The position numbers and the translations under genes were made by a program. Positions 24,878 through 33,347 of a stretch of 53,477 nucleotides of DNA are shown piece after piece. The DNA is from Mesorhizobium caraganae (lineage in GTDB: Bacteria; Pseudomonadota; Alphaproteobacteria; Rhizobiales; Rhizobiaceae). Location of the stretch: the NCBI RefSeq assembly GCF_016836705.1, contig NZ_JAFCGY010000035.1, positions 1 through 53,477 of the forward strand, written 5' to 3'. The notes under the pieces are model-generated. The model did not search any database. It was not told the origin of the DNA and was given only the letters and a program-made list of their open reading frames with translations. Numbering within the stretch: position 1 is the stretch's first letter; every line of letters starts with the position of its first letter.

Positions 24878-25864
24878 ATGACCCGCGCCCTCACCCTCAT
24901 TCGCCGCCGTCTCGTCGGCAGCATCTTCGTGCTGCTGATCGTCATCATCGGCACCTTCCTTTTGCTCGAAGCCGCCCCCGGTGACGCCGTCGACGCGTAT
25001 ATCGTCTCGACCGGTGGTGATGCCGGCATGATCGAATTGCTGCGTCATCGCTGGGGCCTCGACCAGTCGGAACTGACACGGCTCGCCAACTATCTCTGGG
25101 CGCTGCTGCATCTCGACCTCGGCCAGTCAGTCACCTTCTCGCGACCGATCCGCGAAGTCATCATCGAGCGCCTGCCGACGACATTGCTTCTGATGGTCAG
25201 CGCCACCGCGCTCTCCTTTGGCTTGGGCTCGGCGCTCGGCATCTATGCCGGCGCCAGACCCGGCAGCTTTCGCGACCGCTTCCTGTCCATCGGCTCGCTG
25301 GCGCTCTATGCCGTGCCTGGGTTCTGGCTCGGCCTGGTGCTGATCGTCGTCTTCGCCGTCGATTTGCGCTGGCTGCCGATCGGTGGCATTGAGAGCCTGG
25401 CCTCCGACAAGACCGGCTTCGCCCGCGCCGCCGACATCGCCGTCCATCTCGTACTGCCGGTTTCCGCCCTCGGCTTCATCTACCTCGCACTCTATCTGCG
25501 CATGATGCGCGCCGGCATGGCCGAGGCCTGGCGGCAGGATTTTGTCCTCGCCGCCCGCGCCAGGGGGCTGTCGCGCCGCCGCATCGTGTTGGCCCACGTC
25601 GCCCGCAATGCGCTCTTGCCGCTGGTCACCATGCTCGGCCTGCAATCGGCGCAGATGCTGGGCGGCAGCGTCGTCATCGAGAGCGTCTTTGCCGTGCCCG
25701 GGCTCGGCCGGCTGGCGCAGGAAGCGGTGGCGTCGCGCGACACACCGCTGCTGCTCGGCATCATCCTCACCAGCGCCGTCCTGGTCATTGCCATCAACCT
25801 TGCCGTCGACATCGCCTACGCCTTTCTCGACCCGCGCGTCGGCGCCAGCGAGGCCGGCGCGTGA
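24878..25864 (+). CDS. Peptide-type ABC importer permease, DppB type
   Basis: This 328-residue permease has six predicted membrane helices, starting LVGSIFVLLIVIIGTFLLLE. The loop ending QDFVLAARARGLSRRRIVLA is the DppB EAA-like motif that docks on the ATPases. The C-terminal part includes GGSVVIESVFAVPGLGRL, a family hallmark. Its ribosome site is part of the preceding repeat. The stop overlaps the next start (GTGA). Confidence 0.93.
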   Translation: MTRALTLIRRRLVGSIFVLLIVIIGTFLLLEAAPGDAVDAYIVSTGGDAGMIELLRHRWGLDQSELTRLANYLWALLHLDLGQSVTFSRPIREVIIERLPTTLLLMVSATALSFGLGSALGIYAGARPGSFRDRFLSIGSLALYAVPGFWLGLVLIVVFAVDLRWLPIGGIESLASDKTGFARAADIAVHLVLPVSALGFIYLALYLRMMRAGMAEAWRQDFVLAARARGLSRRRIVLAHVARNALLPLVTMLGLQSAQMLGGSVVIESVFAVPGLGRLAQEAVASRDTPLLLGIILTSAVLVIAINLAVDIAYAFLDPRVGASEAGA

Positions 25865-26691
25865 GCCCGCTCAACCGGCTCCTGCGCCGGCCGGAAGCGG
25901 TCGCCGGTGCGTTCATTCTGGCGGTGCTTTTCGCCATGGCGCTGTCTGCGTCGCTGCTTTTCCCCAGCGACCCTCAAGCCATCGCCGGTCCGGCCCTGCT
26001 GCCGTCGTTTCAGGACTGGTCGCTGCCGCTCGGCACCGACCGGCTCGGCCGTGACGTGCTGGCCGAATTGTTCCACGGCGCCCGTACCTCGCTGGCGGTC
26101 GGGCTGGCGGCAGCAACGGCGGCGCTTTTCATCGGTGCGGTCGTTGGCACGCTGGCCGGCTTTGCCGGCGGCCTCGTCGACGAGGTGCTGATGCGCATCA
26201 CCGATGCCTTCCAGACCGTGCCGAGTTTTCTCCTGGCGCTGGCTTTCGTCAGCGTCGTCGGCCCGTCGCTCGGCATTGTCGTCGCGGCGATCGCACTTGG
26301 CGCCTGGACCGGGCCGGCGCGTGTGGCGCGCGCCGAGGTACTGTCGATCCGCGAGCGCGACTATGTCGCCGGCGCCCGCGTCATCGGCATGCATCCGATG
26401 GCGATCGCTTTCCGCGAAGTGCTGCCCAACGCTCTGCCGCCGGTGCTGGCGCTGTCCTCGGTGATCGTCGCCGCCGCGATCCTCACCGAAGCAGCACTTT
26501 CCTTTCTCGGCCTCGGCGACCCCAACCGCGTCACCTGGGGCGGCATGATCGCCGAGGGCCGCACCGTTCTGCGCACCGCGCCCTTCCTGTCGATCGTTCC
26601 AGGTATCGCGCTCGTGCTGACCGTGCTCGGTATCTATCTCGCCGGCGAAGGCGTGGTCGAGACGACGGCCGTGCGGAGGAGCCTGTCGTGA
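25861..26691 (+). CDS. Peptide-type ABC importer permease, DppC type
   Basis: This 276-residue permease starts at a GTG that overlaps the DppB stop. It has five to six membrane helices, the conserved PLGTDRLGRDVLAELFHGAR segment after the first helix, and the EAA-like loop REVLPNALPPVL preceded by RERDYVAGARVIGM. It pairs with the DppB-type product to form the channel. Its stop overlaps the GTG start of the first ATPase gene. Confidence 0.93.
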   Translation: MSPLNRLLRRPEAVAGAFILAVLFAMALSASLLFPSDPQAIAGPALLPSFQDWSLPLGTDRLGRDVLAELFHGARTSLAVGLAAATAALFIGAVVGTLAGFAGGLVDEVLMRITDAFQTVPSFLLALAFVSVVGPSLGIVVAAIALGAWTGPARVARAEVLSIRERDYVAGARVIGMHPMAIAFREVLPNALPPVLALSSVIVAAAILTEAALSFLGLGDPNRVTWGGMIAEGRTVLRTAPFLSIVPGIALVLTVLGIYLAGEGVVETTAVRRSLS

Positions 26692-27680
26692 CCGCGCAGG
26701 CTGAGATCCGCGATCTCTCGGTGCACTATCGGCGGGATGGGGCCGAGGTGACGGCGCTGGACAGCATCAGCCTTGATGTTGTTGCAGGAGAGCGCCTGGC
26801 GATCATCGGCGAAAGCGGTTCGGGCAAGAGCACACTGGCGCTGGCGATTGCGGGGTTGCTGCCGGGGTCAGCCAAGGTCGAAGGGCGTATTGGGTGGCAA
26901 TTTCAGGCGCCGCGATCCTTCCCACCCCCCTCTGTCCTGCCGGACATCTCCCCCGCAAGGGGGGAGATTGGCAACACCGCCATTGGCTCTTCAACTTCGA
27001 AGATTGGCGAAGGCAGAGATGAGAGCGTAATCTCCCCCCTTGCGGGGGAGATGTCCGGCAGGACAGAGGGGGGTGTGACGGAACGCCGAACATCCGCGAT
27101 TGGCGGACCCCGACAGCCCCTCCCCGGTCGCGACATCGGCTTCGTCTTCCAGGACCCTTCCGCCAGCCTCGACCCGGTGATGGCGGTCGGCAAGCAAATC
27201 GCCGAAGTCGCCCACACCCATCTCGGCCTTGACTGGCCACAAGCTTACGCCAGGGCAAAGCACCTGCTCGAACGCGTCCGCTTGCCCGACCCGGCCTCCG
27301 CCATACGCGCCTTTCCTCATCAGCTCTCCGGCGGCCAGAAGCAGCGCGTAGCGATCGCCGCGGCCATTGCCGCCGAACCCAAACTGCTGATCGCCGATGA
27401 GGCGACAAGCGCGCTCGACACCATCGTGCAAGCCGAGATCGTCGCGCTGATCCGGCAACTGGTCATCGAGGATGGCATGACGTTGTTGTTCATCAGCCAC
27501 GACATCGCGCTGGCCGCCGAACTCGCCGAGCGCATCGCCGTCTTCCGGTATGGGGGACTGGTCGAGATCGGCGCGACGGCGCAGATCGTCAATGCCCCGC
27601 GCCAGGACTATACGCGCGCGCTGCTCGACGCCCATCTTGGCCTCGACGCCTCGCCGCTGCTGCGACGGACGCCGGCATGA
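26688..27680 (+). CDS. Peptide-type ABC importer ATPase (DppD type) with an in-frame repeat insertion
   Basis: This 330-residue ATPase has Walker A GESGSGKS (41-48), Q-loop FQDPS (154-158), signature LSGGQKQR (213-220) and Walker B LLIADE (233-238). Residues about 79-129, between Walker A and the Q-loop, are encoded by a 153-base palindromic intergenic repeat and include PPSVLPDISPARGEIG and ISPLAGEMSGRTEGG. The length is an exact multiple of three, so the frame is kept. The insertion falls in the variable beta-subdomain, so a working protein is possible. The start is GTG, overlapping the permease stop. The C-terminal oligopeptide-type extension is short. Confidence 0.9.
   Translation: MTAQAEIRDLSVHYRRDGAEVTALDSISLDVVAGERLAIIGESGSGKSTLALAIAGLLPGSAKVEGRIGWQFQAPRSFPPPSVLPDISPARGEIGNTAIGSSTSKIGEGRDESVISPLAGEMSGRTEGGVTERRTSAIGGPRQPLPGRDIGFVFQDPSASLDPVMAVGKQIAEVAHTHLGLDWPQAYARAKHLLERVRLPDPASAIRAFPHQLSGGQKQRVAIAAAIAAEPKLLIADEATSALDTIVQAEIVALIRQLVIEDGMTLLFISHDIALAAELAERIAVFRYGGLVEIGATAQIVNAPRQDYTRALLDAHLGLDASPLLRRTPA
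26923..27075. repeat. Palindromic repeat (family A) inserted inside a coding sequence
   Basis: Two perfect 47-base inverted arms (26923-26969 and 27029-27075) flank a 59-base spacer. The arms carry CTGTCCTGCCGGACATCTCC and its complement, the same sequence as in the partial copy at 160-255. The element is 153 bases long and adds 51 codons without a stop to the ATPase gene. Some flanking bases (about 26908-27100) may also belong to it. Confidence 0.92.
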
Positions 27681-28462
27681 CCTTGCTGGCCGTCTCCGAT
27701 CTGACCAAGCGCTATCGCCGCGGCGGCAAGACCATCGCCGCCGTCGACGGCGTTTCCTTCGCCGTCGAACCTGGCGAGACGCTGGCGCTGGCCGGCCCCT
27801 CTGGCAGCGGCAAGTCGACGATCGCACGTCTGGTGCTCAGGCTGATCGAACCGGATGCCGGAAACATACAATTCGAAGGCGATGACTTCCTTACCTTGAA
27901 CGGCGCTGCCCTGCGCGCCCGGCGAGCCCACCTGCAAATGGTGTTCCAGGATCCGCTCGCCGCCTTCAACCCGCGCGCCACGGTGGCGCGCGTGCTTGAC
28001 GATCCCTTGCGCATCCATGCCATCGCTTCTCGCGCCGAGCGTCCGGCCCGCATCGCTGCCTTGCTCGAGCGTGTTGGGCTGACGGCCGATCTCGCTCCAC
28101 GCGCCATCCATGAAATCTCCGGCGGCCAGCGCCAGCGCGTGGCGATTGCCCGCGCCATCGCAACGAACCCGTCGCTGATTGTACTCGACGAGGCGGTGTC
28201 GGCGCTCGACGTTTCCGTGCGCGGACAGATTCTTGAGCTGCTACTCGACCTGCAGGCCAGGGAACGGATCGCCTATCTCTTCATTTCGCATGATCTCGGC
28301 GTTGTTCGTGCGATCGCCCACCGCGTCGTCCTTCTCGACGCCGGGCGGATCGCCGAGAGCGGCGACGCCCGCGCCGTTATCGACGCGCCGCAATCGGCCA
28401 TCGGCAAGGCGCTGGTGGCGGCGGCACCAAGATTGAACAGAAGCAGCAGGCAGGTACCATGA
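27677..28462 (+). CDS. Peptide-type ABC importer ATPase, DppF type
   Basis: This 261-residue ATPase has Walker A GPSGSGKS (40-47), Q-loop FQDPLAAFNPR (90-100), signature ISGGQRQR (147-154), Walker B LIVLDE (167-172) and switch His in FISHDLG. It pairs with the insertion-bearing DppD-type subunit. The start overlaps the preceding stop (ATGA), as does its own stop with the next gene. It lacks the long C-terminal oligopeptide domain and ends soon after the switch region, shorter than typical DppF. Confidence 0.93.
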   Translation: MTLLAVSDLTKRYRRGGKTIAAVDGVSFAVEPGETLALAGPSGSGKSTIARLVLRLIEPDAGNIQFEGDDFLTLNGAALRARRAHLQMVFQDPLAAFNPRATVARVLDDPLRIHAIASRAERPARIAALLERVGLTADLAPRAIHEISGGQRQRVAIARAIATNPSLIVLDEAVSALDVSVRGQILELLLDLQARERIAYLFISHDLGVVRAIAHRVVLLDAGRIAESGDARAVIDAPQSAIGKALVAAAPRLNRSSRQVP

Positions 28463-28968
28463 CAGACGCCGAAGCCAGAGCCGAGAAACTCTCGCGAGAA
28501 CTCGATTCCGCCTTCCGCAACCGGGCCGATCTCTACCGCCTGTTTCTCGACGAGCTGACCGGCGAACTGGGCGCGGAGAAGGCCGAGGCGATCATGATCC
28601 GCACCATCGAACAGCGCGGCAAGGAGGTGGCGGCAGCAGCCTTTGCCCGCTTCGGGCCCAACGACGCAGCGGCCATCGGCGAAGCGTTCCTGGCCGTCAG
28701 CCCGGATGGCGGCCTGATGTATCCGACCGATGTCGAGCGCGGACCGGACCACATCGCCTTCAAGGTGAAACGCTGTCCGCTGAAGGAGGCCTGGGTCGAG
28801 GCCGGTGTCGGCGATGAAAAGCTCGCCACGCTCTGCCGCATCGCCGGCGCTTTCGACCGCGGCCTGTTCGAGGCGACGGGCGTGCGCTTCGACAATGTCA
28901 CCTGGACGCCGGGCCACGGCTCCGGCTGCTGCCACATCGCACTGACCAACCGGGATGCTGCGGGATAG
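28459..28968 (+). CDS. L-2-amino-thiazoline-4-carboxylic acid hydrolase-like protein
   Basis: This 169-residue protein resembles the ATC-hydrolase family. Family-like segments are KVKRCPLKEAWVEAG, TLCRIAGAFDRGLFE and GSGCCHIAL, with Cys residues in the first and last as candidate catalytic or metal positions. The founding activity opens the thiazoline ring in bacterial L-cysteine production, but most members are uncharacterised. It is coupled to the importer by an ATGA overlap, so it probably acts on the imported compound or one of its breakdown products. Confidence 0.7.
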   Translation: MTDAEARAEKLSRELDSAFRNRADLYRLFLDELTGELGAEKAEAIMIRTIEQRGKEVAAAAFARFGPNDAAAIGEAFLAVSPDGGLMYPTDVERGPDHIAFKVKRCPLKEAWVEAGVGDEKLATLCRIAGAFDRGLFEATGVRFDNVTWTPGHGSGCCHIALTNRDAAG

Positions 28969-28985
28969 GCTGCGGCAACTGCTGA

Positions 28986-29768
28986 TCAGTCGCCGGCAAA
29001 CACATGCAGCTCCGTGCCCGCCTGTTCGGCAGCAGTGCGCAGGTCGGTCTTCGGTTCGCTGTCGGTGACGATGTCGGCAATGTCGTCAAGTCCGCAGATG
29101 CGCTCCAGGCTGGAGCGGCCGAACTTGTCGTGGGTCACCACCAGCACCGTCGACAGTGAACGCGATATCATCGCGCGCTTGACTGCCGCGGCGCCGGAGA
29201 TCATGTCGCTCGGGCCGTCGGCACTTAGTCCCGACGCCCCGATGATGGCGACGTCAGCGTTGTAGCGGCGCACGAACTCGACCGTGTCTTCGCCCAGTAC
29301 ACTGCCTTCCCTGCTGTCATAGGTTCCGGGGCAAAGCAGCACGCGGAAGGTCGGATTGGCGCCGGCCACCGAGGCCACGCCGGTGGAATTGGTGATGATG
29401 GTAAGGTCGCGCTTCAGCTGCGAAAGGTTGCGTGCCACCTCATAAGTGGTCGAGCCGCCGTCGATCATCACGATCTGGCCTTTCTCGACCAGGCCGGCCG
29501 CGCCGCGGCCGATGCGGGCGCGCTCGTCGACCAGGGTCAGGCCGCGCTCGGAAATTACCGGTTCGGTCGTCACCAGCGAGATCGTCGCGCCACCATAGGT
29601 GCGGTTGATCAGCCCGGCATCGCCGAGTTCGATGAGATCGCGGCGGATGGTCTCGCCTGCGACCCCGATTCGCCGGGCGAGCTTGGAGATGCGAATGGAC
29701 GCTGACCGGCGCACTTCCGAAAGGATAAGCGCGTGCCGCTCCTTCTTCGTCAGTCGGCCTTGATCCAT
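28986..29768 (-). CDS. DeoR-family transcriptional regulator
   Basis: This 260-residue protein has a DeoR HTH (SIRISKLARRIGVAGETIRR, then DLIELGDAGLINRTYGGA) and a DeoRC sugar-phosphate sensor domain with IMIDGGSTTYEVARNL-like, TIITNSTGVASV and VIIGASGL-like segments. These proteins usually sense a phosphorylated sugar or polyol made by the pathway kinase. It is the last gene of the minus-strand operon that contains an FGGY kinase. Its start overlaps the HAD gene's end by 19 bases. Direct repeats at 34101-34134 are a candidate target. Confidence 0.92.
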   Translation of the reverse strand: MDQGRLTKKERHALILSEVRRSASIRISKLARRIGVAGETIRRDLIELGDAGLINRTYGGATISLVTTEPVISERGLTLVDERARIGRGAAGLVEKGQIVMIDGGSTTYEVARNLSQLKRDLTIITNSTGVASVAGANPTFRVLLCPGTYDSREGSVLGEDTVEFVRRYNADVAIIGASGLSADGPSDMISGAAAVKRAMISRSLSTVLVVTHDKFGRSSLERICGLDDIADIVTDSEPKTDLRTAAEQAGTELHVFAGD

Positions 29769-30577
29769 GGCACTTCCATTCCCTTTGCAGCAATCAACGC
29801 GTCGGCAAGCTCGGCAAATCCTTGCGCGCCGCGCCCGCTTGTGACGAAGGCAGGAGATGCCGGAAGTTCGCCGGCGAAGTCCACCACATTAGCGACGCCG
29901 ACGCTGTTGGGGAAGAAGCCGAACATTGGTGCATCGTTTGGACTATCGCCGACGAAGGCAATGCTGTCCTTGTCGTGGTCTATGTCTATACCGAAACAGT
30001 CCTGCAAGAATAGCCGGCTTGTCGACAGTTTGTCGTGTTTGCCGAACCAGCCATTGACATGGATGGACGAGATTTTCGCCGTCGCTCCATAGCGCTGAAA
30101 GATACCGACGATCTTCAACACTTCGGTTTTGGGCAGCGGCGCGACATCCTCGCGAAAATCGATCGCCAGATCGGCCTCGCGGTAGGTCTGGTCGGCAGCG
30201 ACCGCCGCACCCGGAATTTCCGCGAGCACGGCGCGTTCGATCTCGCGCAGGCGCGCCGCGTCGGCCTGCCTTTCTCCGGCACTCCTGGCGTAGTGGCGAA
30301 CGATCCGCTTGGCAGCGTCGTCGTAGCGAAAATAGAACGCGCCGTTCTCGCCGATCACACCATCCACCGGCCATTGCCGCGCGATCAGGTCGCACCAGCC
30401 AGCCGGCCGGCCGGTGACCGGCGCGACGATGAACCCAGCCTGCTTCAGCCGCTCTAGCGCCACATAGGCTTTTGCCGGCAATCGTCCCCTGTCAGTCAAG
30501 GTGTCGTCTATGTCGGTCAGCACGACGGCGATCTTGCGCCGGTCCAGGATGGTGAAGTCGGCAAGCGGGCGCAGCAC
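29750..30577 (-). CDS. HAD-superfamily (type IIB) phosphatase
   Basis: This 275-residue HAD hydrolase has the nucleophile motif LTDIDDTLT (Asp22 and Asp24), the threonine/serine motif in APVTGRP, and the C-terminal FVGDSPNDAPMF metal motif. A Cof/sucrose-phosphatase-type cap is inserted in the middle. It resembles sugar-phosphate or mannosylglycerate-type phosphatases. Within this operon it may remove a phosphate from a sugar or polyol phosphate, as a detoxifying or pathway step. Start is GTG, four bases after the dehydrogenase stop. Confidence 0.88.
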   Translation of the reverse strand: MLRPLADFTILDRRKIAVVLTDIDDTLTDRGRLPAKAYVALERLKQAGFIVAPVTGRPAGWCDLIARQWPVDGVIGENGAFYFRYDDAAKRIVRHYARSAGERQADAARLREIERAVLAEIPGAAVAADQTYREADLAIDFREDVAPLPKTEVLKIVGIFQRYGATAKISSIHVNGWFGKHDKLSTSRLFLQDCFGIDIDHDKDSIAFVGDSPNDAPMFGFFPNSVGVANVVDFAGELPASPAFVTSGRGAQGFAELADALIAAKGMEVPWIKAD

Positions 30578-30581
30578 CCGT

Positions 30582-31874
30582 TCAGGCTCCCGCCGCGACC
30601 GTTTCGAGCGAGACGGCCGCGACGTCGAGCATGGTGAACCTGTCGCGGATCAGCCGGGCATTGGCGACTGCTTCGTCGTAGAAGGAAGCCGGTATGGCGA
30701 CCTCCTGCGGCGTGGTCGGCGCACCGGCGGCACGCAGTGCTGCCGCGATCTCGCGCGCCGGACGGGCCACGCGGGAAAGCCTTTCGCGATACGAACGCCA
30801 TTGCTCGGCCAGCATGGTGTTGATGGCGGTCGCCCGCTCATGGTCGAGCAGCTTAGGCTTGAACGCTGCCCAGCAGGAGCGTCCAAGCGTTTCGCCAAAA
30901 ATCTCGATGAAGCGGTCCTGTGTATCGGCGGACGGCGCAAGCTGCAGCTCCGGCAATGCCAGCACACGTTCCTGCAGCCGCGCCATTGTCAACGTCGTCA
31001 CCGCTATGTGTTCGCCGTGATGCGCCTCGGGCAGGCCCTGGCCGCGCATATCGATGTAGTGGGCGATCAGATGTTCGCCCTGGCTGGCAGGATAGGAGCC
31101 GCCGCACAAAGTCATGCCGAGGCCGGACATGACCAGCGTACGCACCAGCACTTCCATTGCCTCAAGGTCCCCTGTCCTGAGTTCGCCGGCCTTGGCGATC
31201 AGCGTCTTCTCGTCCTCGGCCAGAAGCATGAACGGCGCCTGCCTGTAGGGCGTGCCGATCAGCAGATGCGCCATCAGCCAGTCCGTCTGGGCGGTCGGCC
31301 GCGCCATCGAGTCGCCGAAGCCGGCGGCGATCAGCCGGTGCGGCGCCCGCGCCATCACGTCGAGATCGAGAAACACACCGACCGGCAGGCTTGCCGTCAG
31401 CGATTTCTTCAGCCCGTCCTCGGTGATCGCCGCCGACACCGAGGTATAGCCGTTCATCGAAGGTGCGGTGCCGAACACCGCGTAGGGTTTTTGGGTGAGA
31501 TGCGCGGCATATTTGGTGATGTCGTTGATCGAGCCCGATCCGACCGCGACCAGGCCGCTGGCGTCTTTCGTGCGGGCGATCACCGATCGCACGGCGTCCA
31601 TGTCCGGATGCGGATGGCGCGGCAGGATGATCTTGTCGACATCGCTGGAGCCGCGCAGCGCGATCGACACCCTCTCGCCCAGCGCCAGGCGCGTGTCGGG
31701 ATCCATCACCACGGCGAGCTTGCGGCCGAGCGGCAGCGGCTTGACCAGCGCATCGGCCTCATCGCCGAGACCGCGCCCGATGACGATGGTCTTCAGCGGC
31801 ACCGATAGCATTCCCTCGCTATCCGGGTCAGGCAGCGTGCCGGCAATGAGACTATCGAGCATTTCCTTGGACAT
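30582..31874 (-). CDS. AraM-type sn-glycerol-1-phosphate dehydrogenase family protein
   Basis: This 430-residue protein is of the iron-type alcohol dehydrogenase-like fold, AraM/glycerol-1-phosphate dehydrogenase branch. Features are GSGSINDITKYAAH (nucleotide binding), APSMNGYTSVSAA, the metal His in GEHLIAHYIDMRGQG and a second His pair in HHGEHIAV. True members oxidise or make sn-glycerol-1-phosphate; other polyol phosphates are possible. It sits between a kinase and a phosphatase gene, so it probably oxidises the kinase product. A TTG at 31889 is possible, but the ATG at 31874 is taken. Confidence 0.85.
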   Translation of the reverse strand: MSKEMLDSLIAGTLPDPDSEGMLSVPLKTIVIGRGLGDEADALVKPLPLGRKLAVVMDPDTRLALGERVSIALRGSSDVDKIILPRHPHPDMDAVRSVIARTKDASGLVAVGSGSINDITKYAAHLTQKPYAVFGTAPSMNGYTSVSAAITEDGLKKSLTASLPVGVFLDLDVMARAPHRLIAAGFGDSMARPTAQTDWLMAHLLIGTPYRQAPFMLLAEDEKTLIAKAGELRTGDLEAMEVLVRTLVMSGLGMTLCGGSYPASQGEHLIAHYIDMRGQGLPEAHHGEHIAVTTLTMARLQERVLALPELQLAPSADTQDRFIEIFGETLGRSCWAAFKPKLLDHERATAINTMLAEQWRSYRERLSRVARPAREIAAALRAAGAPTTPQEVAIPASFYDEAVANARLIRDRFTMLDVAAVSLETVAAGA

Positions 31875-31889
31875 CGGGATGCCGTCCAA

Positions 31890-33347
31890 TCAGTCAGCAT
31901 GGAGCGGGGTCAGGGCATCGAACAGGGTCCGATACCGGCGGTAACTTCTGTCGTAAGTGGCCTTGGCCGAAGGATTGGGGTCGATCGTCTCGATGCCACC
32001 GCTCAGCCTTTCGGCCGCCTGCTGCACTGAGGACGAAAGGCCGATGGCGGTGGCGGCAAGGATTGCCGCACCGATCGGCGAGGCATCGGCGGCGCTTGCT
32101 ATCTCGACCGGCCTGCCACCGACATCGGCGCGGATCTGCGCCCACACCCGGCTGCGGGCGCCGCCGCCCGAGAGCCGGATGCGCCCGGTGGCGATGCCAA
32201 GTTCGTCCAGCCGGTCGACAACGTCGCGCATGGCGAAAGCGCAGCCCTCCAACACCGCGCGCGCGCAGGCCGCTTTGCCGTGGAAGGATGTCAGGCCGTA
32301 GAAAGCGCCCCGCGCCTCGGCGATCCAGCGCGGCGCCATGGCGCCGGACAGTGCCGGGACGAACAGCAAATCGTCGCTGCCGGCAACGACCGTCGCCGCC
32401 AGCTCCGACATTGCCGCCGGAGAATCGACGCCGAAGGTGGACAGGAACCAGGTCACTGCACCGCCCGAAAGCCATCCGGGATTGGAGACGAAATAGCGGT
32501 CGTCGAGAAAACCATGCGTCTCGACCAGGCCGCCGGTGTCGAGGCGGAGCGTGTCGGATACCGCGCCGACCACTTCCGCCGTGCCGAGATTGCAGGTAAC
32601 GACACCGGGCACGACAACGCCGGCGCCGATAGCTGCGGAAAAATCGTCGCCGGTGCCGACTGCCAGCGGCGTGCCCACAGGCAGGCCTGTCAGATCGGCG
32701 CCGGCCGCAGTCAAGGCGCCGGCGACCGCCGATGCATCGTCGATGCCGGGCAATTTATCCGCATCGATGTCGAAGGCCGCGAGCAGATCGCCGGCATAGA
32801 AGCGCTCCTTCAGCCCATAGAGCATGGTCGTCGAGGCCAGCGCGTGATCGATGACGGCACGGCCGCATAAAGCCGCGACCACGAACGATACCGGCTGGTG
32901 CCAGAGTGCTACTCGGCGCGCTTCGGGCAGGTTGCACGTTGCCCAGCGGATTTTCGCCGCCATATGCGTTGCGTCCAGAACGAGACCGGTGCGCTCGCGG
33001 ATGAAGTCCGGGTCGATGCCGGCAATTTCTCCCGATGCGCGCCGGTCCATCCAGATGATGCACGGCGCCAGAGCCTGACCGCTGCTATCGACAGCGACAC
33101 AGCCGTCGAGCTGTCCGGCAATGGCGATTCCTTTGATGTCGGATGGCGCCAGCCCGGCCTTGTCGAGCGCGTCGGCAATCGCCGGCTTCAGCGCCGCCAG
33201 CCACAGCGCCGGATTCTGTTCGGCCCATCCCGGCGCCGGAAGGGCCGGCTGGTAAAGCACGCCGGCCTCGCCACGCAGCCGCAACTCGTCATCGACGACA
33301 ACCGCCTTAAGACTCTGGGTGCCGAGATCGATGCCGATAACCGCCAT
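31890..33347 (-). CDS. FGGY-family carbohydrate kinase (xylulokinase-like)
   Basis: This 485-residue sugar/polyol kinase starts MAVIGIDLGTQSLKAVVVDD, the N-terminal phosphate-1 motif. It has WAEQNPALWL, GIAIAGQLDGCV and the catalytic-Asp region GTGDDFSAAIGAG. The C-terminal signature region is LEGCAFAMRDVVDRL with the ATP-binding RLSGGGARSRVWAQ. It phosphorylates a pentulose, hexulose or polyol as the first intracellular step. The ATG overlaps the preceding stop (TAATG). A frame reaching 33818 is an artefact over the upstream gene. Confidence 0.92.
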   Translation of the reverse strand: MAVIGIDLGTQSLKAVVVDDELRLRGEAGVLYQPALPAPGWAEQNPALWLAALKPAIADALDKAGLAPSDIKGIAIAGQLDGCVAVDSSGQALAPCIIWMDRRASGEIAGIDPDFIRERTGLVLDATHMAAKIRWATCNLPEARRVALWHQPVSFVVAALCGRAVIDHALASTTMLYGLKERFYAGDLLAAFDIDADKLPGIDDASAVAGALTAAGADLTGLPVGTPLAVGTGDDFSAAIGAGVVVPGVVTCNLGTAEVVGAVSDTLRLDTGGLVETHGFLDDRYFVSNPGWLSGGAVTWFLSTFGVDSPAAMSELAATVVAGSDDLLFVPALSGAMAPRWIAEARGAFYGLTSFHGKAACARAVLEGCAFAMRDVVDRLDELGIATGRIRLSGGGARSRVWAQIRADVGGRPVEIASAADASPIGAAILAATAIGLSSSVQQAAERLSGGIETIDPNPSAKATYDRSYRRYRTLFDALTPLHAD

